From the NCBI GenBank assembly GCA_016793115.1, contig JAEUIN010000301.1, positions 1 to 64,000 on the forward strand: a stretch of DNA of 64,000 nucleotides. The letters are read 5' to 3'. A model generated the notes under the pieces. It saw only the letters and a list, made by a program, of their open reading frames with translations, was not told the DNA's origin and did no database searches. A program made the translations under genes and the position numbers. This DNA is from Planctomycetaceae bacterium. GTDB taxonomy: Bacteria > Planctomycetota > Planctomycetia > Pirellulales > PNKZ01. How positions within the stretch are numbered: position 1 is the stretch's first letter; each line of letters starts with the position of its first letter. This document shows positions 9,001 to 17,051 of the stretch, one piece after another.

Positions 9001-12000
9001 GGGCATCGCCGTGGGCACGGCGGTTCGTGAGGCCGCGGAAGCGAAGCGAACGCCGCGGTGGAGCGACGTCTGGGCCAAGACGGCCGAAGCCTATCGAGCG
9101 GCCTCGCTACGCCCGTTGCGGATCGATGCCGCGGCGATCCGTCGGCTGGGCATCGCCCCCGCGACGACGCTTGAGGCCTTGTCGAGCGATCTCGATGATC
9201 AATCGATGGGCGAACAAACTCTGGCGAGGGCGGGAATCGTTCTTGCCGCCGACGTATTGGGACTTGTCGCAACATCCGCCGCCGCGAGCTTCCACGGAGA
9301 AGATGATGCACTGCGAGTCTTCACCCCCGACGCGCCGTCCAGGGCCAGTTCCGCCGCTCCTTATGTATCGATCGAAGAGTGGTGCGGACAGGCGGACGGG
9401 CCTTGGACCGTGACTAAAGCGACGACCACGGTTTTCTCCGAGGAACCGCTCGGCCAAGATTATGTGGTACCGGTCGGCGGCGAAACGTGGGGGATTTGGA
9501 TCGTACGGCGTGAAATTCCTCCGCTGGCGGCGCTGACCTTCGTGGCACTCGCATTTGTCGGCGGTCGGCGGTTGTTCGCCGGCTATCGAGATCTGTTCCC
9601 TTGGTGCTTCGCGACTTTGGCGGCCGTCGCCTGCTTGTTGCCGGATTGGGCGGGTGCGGCGGCAACGTCGGCTTTGTTAGGCCTGACGGCAAGCGGCGTC
9701 GTTTGTCTCCTCGTGCCCCCGCGTCCGAAGCGACGTTCGTCACGACTCAACGTGGTCGGCGGATCGACGACGGACGGCAAATCGAACTTGTCGGCATCGC
9801 GAGCGACGGCCGGCGTCGTCGCGTTGTTCATTCTTTCGCACTCGGCGGCGTCGGCGACTGCTCAGACGTCCGGAGCGGAACGCACGGCAAACGTGTTCAT
9901 TCCGGTCGGTGCCGACGGCAAGCCCAACGGCGATCGATATTTGGTCCCGCAACGGTTGTTGAAGGATCTGCAGGATCGCATTGCGCTGCCCCGCGGCGAT
10001 TTTTCGGAAGTATTGATTCAAAAGGCCGAGTACACGGTCGTCGTCGGCCGCGATCTCGAACAAACGCGATTCGCGGCTGCTGAGCTGCGCGCGGTTTTTC
10101 AGATCTTTCTAACCGAAGCACCGACCACGATCACATTGCCTCTCGGAGTGGCGCAGGCTACGAGTATTTCAGCTTCGCTCGACGGTCGCGTCGTTGATGC
10201 GAAGATCGGTCCTGGAGGTCGCTCGCTGACGTTCGAGGCCCACGATGCTGGACCCTTGCAACTCGATGTAACTCTCAAGCTCGGCGCCGCCGCCTCGCAA
10301 TCGCCGGGCTTTACGGCTTCGATCCCGCGCGTTGTCGATTCTCGCCTAGTCATCTCCGTGCCGGCCGATATGGCGGGCCTTGTCGTCGCCCCAGCGGCGG
10401 AAACTCCGCAATGGTCCGACTCGCACCGCGAAGCGACCGTGCGACTGCTGCCGAGCGAAAAGTTGACGCTCACATGGTCCGAATCAGGTGCGGCCCCCGC
10501 GCAATCGGCGAGCATCGACCAGTTGGCGTGGCTGCGCGTCCGTCCCGGCTCAATCGTGCTCGACGTACGATACGTCGTTCGCCCGCCTGCCGGCGGCCTG
10601 AAGGAGTTGGTGCTCTCGGCCGACCCTCGTCTGCAGTGGCTCCCGAAACGTCTTCAAGGCTCGCTGGTCGCTCAAGTGGATCAGACGCCGATTATGAGCG
10701 AGCAGGCGACGGTAGGGCAGCGTGTGCGAGTGGAGTTCGCCAGGCCGATCGTCAAAGAAGAGCTCGTGGAAATCTCGTTTCTTTTCACCGGAGCGGGAGG
10801 CGTCGGAAGTTTGCGACTGCCCGATCTGCGGCTCGCCGACGCACAGCCCGGCGCACGCTACTTTGCTTACAGCGTCGATCCATTGCTTGCCGCGCAACCA
10901 CCGGTCGACGTCGGCCTAAAGCCTTTGGCAGTGCCGGAATTTATGAAGATCTGGGGTCCCGACTCCGGTTTGCCGTCGGCGGCCTATGAACTCACCGCCG
11001 AAACTCCCTTATGGACGCTCGTCACGCGTCCGAAAACCCCGGCGGTGCGAGCCAAGCAGACGACGACGATCATCTGTGGGAAACGCTCGGCAGATATTGC
11101 GCTCGAAGCGGAAATCAGCGTCGCCGACGGCTTGATCTACCGCCATGAGTTGCAGGTGCCAAGCGGCATGGAAATCACTTCAGTCGACATAGCCGAAATC
11201 GGCGATAGCTCCGGCGGACGCGTCGGCCGCTGGGCGCAGGACTCTCAAAACCGGCTTACCGTGTTTCTGCGGACTCCGATCGGCGACCGTCACCGATTGA
11301 CGGTCCGCGGCACGACGGCAATCACTCCGACCGGTCAAATCAAACTCCCGTTGATCTCAATTCTCAGCGCCGAAAACGACGAGCGAGTGGTGCGGGTCGG
11401 CCGCATGCCCGACGTGATGGTTTCCGTCGGCGACCTCGTTCAGCTGGAACGAACGCCGGATGAAATCGGTGAACTCGCCGCTCAAGGTGCTCGTGTCGTC
11501 GACTCGCTGCGAACCGTCGGTCCTCGCCCGTCGGCCCTGATCACCGTCGCCGACAATCCCAGCGACGTCGCGGCTCGGCTTATCTCCACTTACCTGCCGG
11601 AGGGAAGGAGTTGGCGTTATGAATTGCAGGTCAAGCTCGACGTCAAAGCGGGAGCGCTCGACGAGATCGCACTGGAATTGCCCGTGCAGATCGCCACGCC
11701 CCTCGCCCTAACGCCGTCGATGCCCTACGAAGTGACGGCGACGAACGAGAGTTCCGCGAGACAATTGCGCATTCGTCCGCGGCAAGCCATTACCGGCGCG
11801 TTCGAGTTCACGCTCGGCGCCGCCTTAGCGGAGACCAAGCGCGACGAACCGCTGCCGCTCACGACGATGCGGCGCGTCGCCGCCGTCGATCATTACCTTC
11901 GCCTACCGCGTCACGCAGGCCTCAATCCGATTCGTTGGGAAACGTCGCAACTCGCCGCGGCCGATCAATTCAAATCGACCGGCAAACCGACGCCCGGGCA

Positions 12001-13105
12001 GGAGTTCGACGCCTACCGCGTCGTCGGATCGCAACCTTCGGCCGTGCTCCGTTCGGTGCGCGGCGCCGGCGGGCGGCCCTATGTGCGCATCGCCGAACAT
12101 CGCATCTTGCCTCGCGAAGACGGCACTTTGGTCGGGCTGAGTTCGTTCCTCGTCGAGCCGGCCGGCGCCGACTTCGGCGTTCTTCAAACGTCCACCGGAG
12201 TCGAACTTCTCTCCGTCGCAGCCGGCGGTTCGGTCGTCACTCCCGAACAACACGACGGGCGGGCCTGGATGATTCCGTTCGCTTCCGAACAAATGCCGCA
12301 CACGGTCGATGTTTTATACCGCCGCAATACGTCGATCGATTCGACGTCGAAGTTCGAGTTTCCCGCCTTTCGTCAACTGCACGCCGAACGGTCGCTATTG
12401 GTCACGTTCGCCGATCGGCGTGCCGCCCGGACCGAACTCCGCGGCCTTCCCACGATCGATCCTTTACCGTCGGAGCTTGAGCGTCTGGCGGCGCTCGACG
12501 CCGTGATCGCCGACTTGGCGAACGACGGCTCCGCGGCCGCGGTCGATTGGTCGAATCCGTTCGTTCGCCGCCGTGCCGGCGTTGTCGCTCGAATTCGCAC
12601 GCAAATTGCCGAACGTGCCGATTCCGCCTCGTCGCGCCAAGCTCGTGATCTCCTGCAGGCCTCGGACGAACGATTGAATACCGCCGTTTCGGCGACCGCG
12701 GCCGGAGCCGACGGCGGCTTCGATCTACCCGCCCTGTGGCGCGGCGCCTATGCCGATGAGTGTGAACAGAATCAATACGTCGTCGCCGGTGATTCGGAAC
12801 CGGTCGAAATACGATTTTCCTCGCGCGAGCCCGATGCCGAGTGGCGTTTCGTCTACCTGCCGACGGCTTGCTTATTGCTGATTCCGGCCTATTGGTTATT
12901 CGTTCGTATCGACGGCTTCTTGCGTTGGCCGCAATTGGTCGGCGCAGTAGGCGCAATCTGCTGGATCTTGTTTCTACGTCCCACGATCTTCGGCTGGGTG
13001 GTTCTCGCAGTACTCGTCGGCTGCCGCATCTATCCGAGCCTGCGGCACGTCCGCGAACGTACGCTCAGCCTCAGCCCTCTGCCGAGCGGTTCCCGTCGCA
13101 TTTAG
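6050..13105 (+). CDS. Giant exported protein made of two tandem membrane-anchored modules
   Basis: 2351 residues. A signal peptide (VVGIAALTGALLGASCRAAFA) leads into about 1130 beta-rich residues, then a cluster of hydrophobic segments at about residues 1157-1222. A second signal-like helix follows at about 1251-1270 (AGVVALFILSHSAASATA), then a second beta-rich module and a terminal cluster of hydrophobic helices at about 2264-2327. The second module opens with NVFIPVGADGKPNGDRYLVP, which parallels the DIYYFTDKNGNLQPLVG block of the upstream protein. The layout suggests that two ancestral genes, each shaped like the 1109-aa neighbour, were fused in frame. No catalytic motif is recognisable. 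I found no frameshift across 7 kb of continuous frame. It is coupled to the upstream gene by a 4-nt overlap. Function unknown. Confidence 0.82.
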   Translation: MRERRRFGVVGIAALTGALLGASCRAAFADPPPIDGAAESPPASPAVPAAEPLRFRRAFVPADQIQAWPFGTESYLPVDGREFEALVRKADTATDDMALPDGAELLECRVAAKFSGEADVLGVGEIDVKRRANDGRLVKLSPFNLAAFNAKWKQTGEGARLGASPSARTMLWVDRSDTLQFEFRAQLQREAADAWAVAFDVPNCQANSLELSLPEVYSVQQGDYTVEAGQSANGIRRWKLHFVGGRIRARFAKVRDTAIVLSGGVRIESAYDFTERGIELTSQLRIDALRGPIDQILLDLDPGLTLVDARLPDRQITWVAAPPAGATAAQRYVLDFERPLEGVGRTLFLKAVAPLVVGRSHRLPTFRVADLHWQQATLTLSIPAPLEIVRITPIEGLFTNPVPLAGSRPGEAVELQCFTPAGGAELVIERRNKPIDVVSVTKYLVLNDEIVVEMQAELRVDVGNRFTLEAELPARWVIDSLVTSPATAPADWSLSDAPNRRRLLSLRPPQPLAPDRPLRVTVVGRLKHHNIGDRITRDQLRFLSFREADDRRGLTALRAEESLQLRLPEDAPTTLPNPERLDPLRRELLGGFTADYLVSSADPWEFPVGRRNLDVSADISVLAAVETGGLNEQYRFRVKNASSRPLERLRIRFSPAKDGALQWTLGDARRGQFTAVRLPITVEDDSLAAKDEVWEIEFRKPSTGDVELAAERVSSAAASTPISTASVVEAKAQTGTVEVAADSALPLRIVNRTAIPLPAAPTQGDQRRTRGIFRFQPEQVSPKEPAPLTVIRSASTPATLPTALVWAVFYDTKYDSQRHLTHRATMYVQALSGGRCRIVPEESAEITAVRVNGEAVAEFTPHEAMIPAAEQSGVYRIEVDYRSRDNAAGRLRLIELPVLLIDAPVLFTSRDVALPIAFDAPADAGLKSLNYARAGDWLRRLCGPLAPSRPKWNSVRWGERTAAEQVAPRAAQHDPRFADEVALVGIAVGTAVREAAEAKRTPRWSDVWAKTAEAYRAASLRPLRIDAAAIRRLGIAPATTLEALSSDLDDQSMGEQTLARAGIVLAADVLGLVATSAAASFHGEDDALRVFTPDAPSRASSAAPYVSIEEWCGQADGPWTVTKATTTVFSEEPLGQDYVVPVGGETWGIWIVRREIPPLAALTFVALAFVGGRRLFAGYRDLFPWCFATLAAVACLLPDWAGAAATSALLGLTASGVVCLLVPPRPKRRSSRLNVVGGSTTDGKSNLSASRATAGVVALFILSHSAASATAQTSGAERTANVFIPVGADGKPNGDRYLVPQRLLKDLQDRIALPRGDFSEVLIQKAEYTVVVGRDLEQTRFAAAELRAVFQIFLTEAPTTITLPLGVAQATSISASLDGRVVDAKIGPGGRSLTFEAHDAGPLQLDVTLKLGAAASQSPGFTASIPRVVDSRLVISVPADMAGLVVAPAAETPQWSDSHREATVRLLPSEKLTLTWSESGAAPAQSASIDQLAWLRVRPGSIVLDVRYVVRPPAGGLKELVLSADPRLQWLPKRLQGSLVAQVDQTPIMSEQATVGQRVRVEFARPIVKEELVEISFLFTGAGGVGSLRLPDLRLADAQPGARYFAYSVDPLLAAQPPVDVGLKPLAVPEFMKIWGPDSGLPSAAYELTAETPLWTLVTRPKTPAVRAKQTTTIICGKRSADIALEAEISVADGLIYRHELQVPSGMEITSVDIAEIGDSSGGRVGRWAQDSQNRLTVFLRTPIGDRHRLTVRGTTAITPTGQIKLPLISILSAENDERVVRVGRMPDVMVSVGDLVQLERTPDEIGELAAQGARVVDSLRTVGPRPSALITVADNPSDVAARLISTYLPEGRSWRYELQVKLDVKAGALDEIALELPVQIATPLALTPSMPYEVTATNESSARQLRIRPRQAITGAFEFTLGAALAETKRDEPLPLTTMRRVAAVDHYLRLPRHAGLNPIRWETSQLAAADQFKSTGKPTPGQEFDAYRVVGSQPSAVLRSVRGAGGRPYVRIAEHRILPREDGTLVGLSSFLVEPAGADFGVLQTSTGVELLSVAAGGSVVTPEQHDGRAWMIPFASEQMPHTVDVLYRRNTSIDSTSKFEFPAFRQLHAERSLLVTFADRRAARTELRGLPTIDPLPSELERLAALDAVIADLANDGSAAAVDWSNPFVRRRAGVVARIRTQIAERADSASSRQARDLLQASDERLNTAVSATAAGADGGFDLPALWRGAYADECEQNQYVVAGDSEPVEIRFSSREPDAEWRFVYLPTACLLLIPAYWLFVRIDGFLRWPQLVGAVGAICWILFLRPTIFGWVVLAVLVGCRIYPSLRHVRERTLSLSPLPSGSRRI

Positions 13106-13313
13106 GGCCGGCTCGTTGTCGAGCTTCCCTCGACTTCGTTGCCGGCACCGCCCTCGACCTAGGCGACCTTGGCGCGCCGGCGGCGATGCGTTAACTTTCG
13201 CCCCGCTTCACGGGTTCGTCGTCGAGGATCGACGTGGGCTCGCGAACTAAATCGAACGACTCGCCGCGACGGATGCGGCGGATTCGCTTCGGCCGCTTGG
13301 GAAGGAGCCCGGT

Positions 13314-13826
13314 ATGAGCGCGCCCTATAACGTCGGCTTTCACGTCCGCTGGATGATCCGCCGCGACATGGCGGAAGTCCTCCAGATTGAGGCCGAATCG
13401 TTTGAGTTTCCCTGGTCGGAAGAAGAGTTCGTGCGCTGTTTGCGCCAACGCAATTGCATCGGCATGGTCGCCGAACACGACGATCGGATCGTCGGCTACA
13501 TGATCTACGAATTGCATAAAAACCGGTTGCACATTCTAAATTTTGCCGTCACGGCGGCCGGAAGGCGGCAAGGCGTCGGCGCTCGTATGGTGGCCAAGCT
13601 CACCGCAAAACTCACTCCGCAGCGTCGTAGCCGCATTTTGCTCGAAGTCCGCGAAACGAATCTCGCCGCGCAATTGTTCTTTCGCTCGCAAGGTTTCCGG
13701 GCCGTCAGCGTGCTTCGTGATTTTTACGACGACACGACCGAAGACGCGTACGTGATGCAGTATCGTTATCGCGAAGCCGATGTGCCGGCGCTGGAGCCCG
13801 GCCAGATCACACGCTTGGCCGGCTGA
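13314..13826 (+). CDS. rimI: GNAT N-acetyltransferase, RimI type (ribosomal protein S18-alanine acetyltransferase)
   Basis: 170 residues of the GNAT fold. The N-terminal IEAESFEFPWSEEEF is the helix and FPWSE motif typical of RimI. GRRQGVGARMV is the acetyl-CoA pyrophosphate loop, and the segment ETNLAAQLFFRSQGFRAV gives the Asn and the C-terminal strand typical of RimI. RimI acetylates the N-terminal alanine of ribosomal protein S18 in characterised bacteria. An AAGGAG ribosome-binding site sits about 8 nt before the ATG. The gene stands alone between the giant-protein genes and a convergent phosphoesterase gene. Another GNAT substrate remains possible, because RimI paralogues are common. 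Confidence 0.85.
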   Translation: MSAPYNVGFHVRWMIRRDMAEVLQIEAESFEFPWSEEEFVRCLRQRNCIGMVAEHDDRIVGYMIYELHKNRLHILNFAVTAAGRRQGVGARMVAKLTAKLTPQRRSRILLEVRETNLAAQLFFRSQGFRAVSVLRDFYDDTTEDAYVMQYRYREADVPALEPGQITRLAG

Positions 13827-13835
13827 CGCGACCGC

Positions 13836-13864
13836 CGCCCGACTCGACTATCCGGCGTCGGGCG
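13836..13864. terminator. Stem-loop between convergent genes
   Basis: Perfect 8-nt arms CGCCCGAC (13836-13843) and GTCGGGCG (13857-13864) around a 13-nt loop, ten bases after the rimI stop and before the end of the convergent phosphoesterase gene. There is no T-tract on either strand, so it is at best a weak or factor-assisted bidirectional terminator. Confidence 0.4.
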
Positions 13865-13880
13865 ATCCGGCCCCGATTGG

Positions 13881-14360
13881 TCAAACGCGCAGAATTTCCG
13901 CCTCGACCTCGGGAAGTCGTACGATCGCCAATGTATGCGGCGTCGCGCGATAGAGCGCGCCGGGATTGAGCACCAACGTTTTACCGCGACGCTCCTGCTT
14001 GGGAACGTGTGTGTGGCCCGTGCATACGAGATCGTATTCGCCGCTCTCAATCGCGGTATTCAGGATCTTCAAATCGTCGCCGTGAGCGACGGCGATCTTC
14101 GAACCGCCCAACTCCACCGCGGCGAATCGCTCATGATAGCTCAAGCCGGCGTCCAGGCACGCTCGACGAATCGTCGGTCCATGGTCCACGTTGCCAAGCA
14201 CAAAATGCGTTGGCCGACCGCAAAAAAGCTTCACGACATCGGGCGAACCGACGTCGCCGCAATGCAAAACGACGTCGACCTCGAGCGCATCGAGCAAGTT
14301 CAACGCTTCCAGCGTGTAGTCGGTCTGGCCGTGGGTGTCGCTGACGACGCCGATCAACAT
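13881..14360 (-). CDS. YfcE/MJ0936-type metallophosphoesterase
   Basis: 159 residues with the complete two-metal calcineurin-like signature: SDTHG at the N-terminus (D-x-H), CGDVGSPD, LGNVDH (GN[D/H]-type), AHGDD, and GHTHVP near the C-terminus, followed by LNPGAL. These residues bind the dinuclear metal centre. The short length with no extra domain fits the YfcE/MJ0936 subfamily of phosphodiesterases, whose physiological substrate is generally unknown. It lies 72 nt downstream of the ATP-grasp gene on the same strand and may be co-transcribed with it. Confidence 0.88.
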   Translation of the reverse strand: MLIGVVSDTHGQTDYTLEALNLLDALEVDVVLHCGDVGSPDVVKLFCGRPTHFVLGNVDHGPTIRRACLDAGLSYHERFAAVELGGSKIAVAHGDDLKILNTAIESGEYDLVCTGHTHVPKQERRGKTLVLNPGALYRATPHTLAIVRLPEVEAEILRV

Positions 14361-14432
14361 GGCAAGCTACGTCCTGATTCCGCGCGACCTCTCGCCGCCG
14401 TTCGCGAACAATCGTACTGCGATTTTCGAACT

Positions 14433-15599
14433 TCAAAAGCCCTGGTTGAGAAACTCGTCGCGGAGTCGACGCACGGCGGCATCGAGCGCCGCGGCGGTTT
14501 CCGCGACCGTGCGGCCGCATGCAAAAACTGTAGCTAAGGGCTGGTCGCGGTCGATTAACGTGCCGGCCGGCGAAATGTCCGCAACTTCGGGCCTGCCCTC
14601 CGTGTCGCGACGCTCCAGCCAACGCTCGACGACCCGCGGCGTCATTCGATCCTTTCGGTCGGAGTACACGATCTGTTTGCCGAGCGGCGGCGGCGTCGAG
14701 CGCGCGTCCCTCACCGTCCGATGATCGACGGCATATCCCTTGCGGCAGACTTCGATCTGGCGAGCGATTAAAGATTCACCGCTCCATCGCTCGAACAACT
14801 CAACGCTCGCCGTCGGTCGCGGGTTCACTTCCAGCAGCCATAGGCGGCCGTCGTCGCCCACGACGGCATCGACGCCGAACAGTCCGCGCAACGGAAACTC
14901 TTCGACGAGAAGTTGCCCAATCCGCTCCCAAGCATCGGCGCCGCCGGCCTCGTCGGTCGGTGTAAGGATCGACCCGCCATAGCGAAACGGCGCCGAGCCG
15001 CCCGCCGCCGGAACGCTAAGATGCCGCGCCGTGCCGATCAAACTCGCCGCACGTCCGTCGCCGAGGAAGAGCCCGCCGCACGGAACGCCCGGCACACGTC
15101 GCTGCAAGTAACCGCAGCCTCGCCGGAACGCATCGCCGCCGGCCGCCGCCGAAGTTGCCGCAACGACACCCAAACCGGCCGCCGAACGCGCGCGTTTCCA
15201 AAGCCAACCTTCGGCAAGTTTGATCGACGCCTGACCGTCGGCGATCTCCGGCACGTGGAGTCCGACCGATTGCGCCCAGGCGGCCAGCACGCGCGCGTCG
15301 CGCACTCGCCGCAAAGTCGGGCCGTCGTTACCTAGCAAGCGTCGTCGCGCGGCGAGTCGCTCGACGAGCGCCGGGTAGTTTTCCAGCCCGCCCACGTAAA
15401 GCCAATCGAAGGTCGGCAAGTCGCGCTCGAGTCGCAGCACGTCGTACGGAAACCGCTCGCAGCGGCGCACGTGAACTGCGGCGGCCCGTAGATCGACGTC
15501 GACGAACTGATCGACCGCCGCCACGGCGTATCCCGCCGCCGCGGCCGATTGAGCCGCAGCCCGCGCCGATGCCCCGACGATAAGCAGCGAACGATCCAT
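14433..15599 (-). CDS. ATP-grasp enzyme, possibly for tetrahydromethanopterin biosynthesis
   Basis: 388 residues. An N-terminal Rossmann-like pre-ATP-grasp domain (SLLIVGASARAAAQSAAAAG) is followed by the ATP-grasp fold. WLWKRARSAAGLGV (about 132-145) carries the nucleotide-binding lysine, GVDAVV is at 242-247, and LLEVNPRPTAS at 255-265 holds the metal-binding Glu and Asn. ATP-grasp enzymes form an acyl-phosphate and join it to an amine or thiol. The gene clusters of methylotrophs for H4MPT-linked C1 transfer include an uncharacterised ATP-grasp gene (Orf17 type). fae and an H4MPT dehydrogenase lie less than 1.5 kb away here, so that role is my preferred inference. A generic carboxylate-amine ligase is the alternative. 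Confidence 0.75.
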   Translation of the reverse strand: MDRSLLIVGASARAAAQSAAAAGYAVAAVDQFVDVDLRAAAVHVRRCERFPYDVLRLERDLPTFDWLYVGGLENYPALVERLAARRRLLGNDGPTLRRVRDARVLAAWAQSVGLHVPEIADGQASIKLAEGWLWKRARSAAGLGVVAATSAAAGGDAFRRGCGYLQRRVPGVPCGGLFLGDGRAASLIGTARHLSVPAAGGSAPFRYGGSILTPTDEAGGADAWERIGQLLVEEFPLRGLFGVDAVVGDDGRLWLLEVNPRPTASVELFERWSGESLIARQIEVCRKGYAVDHRTVRDARSTPPPLGKQIVYSDRKDRMTPRVVERWLERRDTEGRPEVADISPAGTLIDRDQPLATVFACGRTVAETAAALDAAVRRLRDEFLNQGF

Positions 15600-15612
15600 C
15601 TTAAGAGCGGCG

Positions 15613-15650
15613 CAAAAAGAACCGCCGCGAGAACGCCATTCTCGCGGCGG
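15613..15650 (-). terminator. Rho-independent terminator of the CAP-domain gene
   Basis: A perfect 12-bp stem (15622-15633 with 15639-15650, CCGCCGCGAGAA/TTCTCGCGGCGG) has a 5-nt loop. Read leftwards it is followed by TTCTTTTTG. It lies 60 nt past the stop of the gene at 15710-16156 and only about 15 nt before the start of the ATP-grasp gene, which therefore probably has a promoter overlapping this element or depends on read-through. Confidence 0.75.
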
Positions 15651-15709
15651 CTTCAGTCTATCCGAATTGGGTTCTCATTTGCGCAAAGCCCAGTTCGCGC
15701 AAACGTAGC

Positions 15710-16156
15710 TTAGCGCAAGAACTGGAGGCACCAGTAAATGCGTCCGCCCGGCGTGCTATAGGCCGCACCGCCGATCTTGTTCCAACCGCCCAAAATGTTC
15801 GCCCGATGGCCCGAGCTGTTCATCCAGGTACGCATGACGTCCGCCACGGAATTCTGGCCCATGGCGATGTTCTCGCCGACCGGCTTCCAGGTGTGCCGCA
15901 TGCCGTGCGAGGTCATCCAAATCGCGTGTTCACGGGCCGATTGCACGAGCGCCGGATCAATGACCAGCGGCTTCAAACCACGGCGAGCACGCTCGGCGTT
16001 CGCCATATCCAACACAGCCTGTTCGGTCTCGGTCAATTGGAACTCAGCCTGTTCCTCAGTCTGTTGTTCCGCTTGCGCCTCTTCCGCACGCAGTTCCTTC
16101 GCGGCGGCCGCCGTCATCGCGACGACGAAGATCAACATGAGCTGCTTCAACATCAA
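15710..16156 (-). CDS. Secreted CAP (SCP/PR-1, YkwD-like) domain protein
   Basis: 148 residues. A signal peptide (residues 1-24, MLIFVVAMTAAAA core) is followed by a Glu/Gln-rich linker (25-38) and a compact CAP domain. The domain shows AREHA with the conserved His (77), the signature GENIA (94-98), SGHRANIL (115-122) with the second conserved His, and the terminal YWCLQFLR strand. Bacterial CAP proteins are secreted or surface proteins of poorly known function; binding of lipids, metal or peptidoglycan has been proposed for relatives. A GGAGG ribosome-binding site lies about 10 nt before the ATG. It is divergent from fae across a 282-nt spacer. Confidence 0.88.
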   Translation of the reverse strand: MMLKQLMLIFVVAMTAAAAKELRAEEAQAEQQTEEQAEFQLTETEQAVLDMANAERARRGLKPLVIDPALVQSAREHAIWMTSHGMRHTWKPVGENIAMGQNSVADVMRTWMNSSGHRANILGGWNKIGGAAYSTPGGRIYWCLQFLR

Positions 16157-16438
16157 AACCAGCCTCCGTAAGTGTCTCGAACACCGAGCGATCCCATGAT
16201 TAAAGAAAAATCACGTTGATCGTTCCGGTCCTACCGTGACCGGAGGTCCTACCTTGCCCGATACATCGCGCATTCGCAAGGGGGCAAACGACGGATGGGG
16301 GGATTTGCGTCGGCTTTAACGGGCGGCCACTTGCAATCGGGCGGTCATCTGCTATGGTCTGGGTCGCAAATTTTTGCGCCGCGCAACCGCTGCGCACAGC
16401 CCCGAACAAAACCACAGAATCGCGGAGACGGAAACACT

Positions 16439-16936
16439 ATGTCGATGTACATCGGCGAAGCCTTGGCGGGCGACGGCAACGAGATTGCCCATATCGATTT
16501 GTTGATCGGTGACAAGCAAGGCCCCGTCGGCATTGCCTTCGCCAACGCCCTGGCCCGTCAAAGCGAAGGCCACTCGAACTTGTTGGCAGTGCTCACGCCG
16601 AACGTCGCCGTGAAGCCGGCCACGGTTATGATCACCAAGGTCACGATCAAGGGCGCGAAGCAGGCCGTGCAAATGTTCGGCCCCGCGCAAGCCGCAGTCG
16701 CCAAGGCGGTGGCCGACGCCGTCGCCGAGAACATCATTCCTAAGAGCAAGGCCGAAGAACTCGTCATCGTTTGCGGCGTGTTCATTCATTGGCAAGCCGC
16801 CGACGACAAGAAGATCTACGACTACAACTACGCCGCCACGAAGCAAGCCATCGCCAACGCGATGCAAGGCAAGCCGACGGCGGACGAAATGATCGCCCAG
16901 AAGGACAAGGTCAAGCACCCGTTCCAAGGGTTCTAG
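16439..16936 (+). CDS. fae: Formaldehyde-activating enzyme
   Basis: Fae condenses formaldehyde with tetrahydromethanopterin to give methylene-H4MPT, the entry step of H4MPT-linked formaldehyde oxidation, in the cytoplasm. The 165-residue product matches the family length. It carries the signature NEIAHIDLLIGDKQGPVG with the catalytic-type His at residue 18, NLLAVLTPN, and the C-terminal DYNYAATKQAIANAM. I start at ATG 16439 (MSMYIGEALAG), after a GGAGACGG purine-rich site. The frame stays open upstream for 48 codons, but that extension has no family resemblance. The methylene-H4MPT dehydrogenase gene, whose product uses Fae's product, follows after a terminator. Confidence 0.95.
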   Translation: MSMYIGEALAGDGNEIAHIDLLIGDKQGPVGIAFANALARQSEGHSNLLAVLTPNVAVKPATVMITKVTIKGAKQAVQMFGPAQAAVAKAVADAVAENIIPKSKAEELVIVCGVFIHWQAADDKKIYDYNYAATKQAIANAMQGKPTADEMIAQKDKVKHPFQGF

Positions 16937-16970
16937 TCGGCCGCTCCGTCTCGGAGAGATCGAATCGCTC

Positions 16971-17010
16971 AAACCAAGCTCGTCGGCCCGCCGGCGAGCT
17001 TGGTTTTTTT
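16971..17010 (+). terminator. Rho-independent terminator after fae
   Basis: ACCAAGCTCG pairs with CGAGCTTGGT around a GC-rich loop (TCGGCCCGCCGG), followed by a run of T residues ending at 17010. It separates fae from the dehydrogenase gene, so the two are either transcribed independently or linked only by read-through, although they act in sequence. Confidence 0.9.
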
Positions 17011-17051
17011 ATTGCGTAACTAGTCCTTGCACCCGGCATTCACGACTTGCC

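Noticed and set aside
16224..16244. Inverted repeat TCCGGTC/GACCGGA upstream of the CAP-domain gene
   Set aside because: Arms are only 7 nt in GC-rich DNA and no second copy or promoter context supports an operator.
16295..16438. Upstream extension of the fae frame
   Set aside because: It lacks similarity to Fae; the family N-terminus and a ribosome-binding site occur at 16439.
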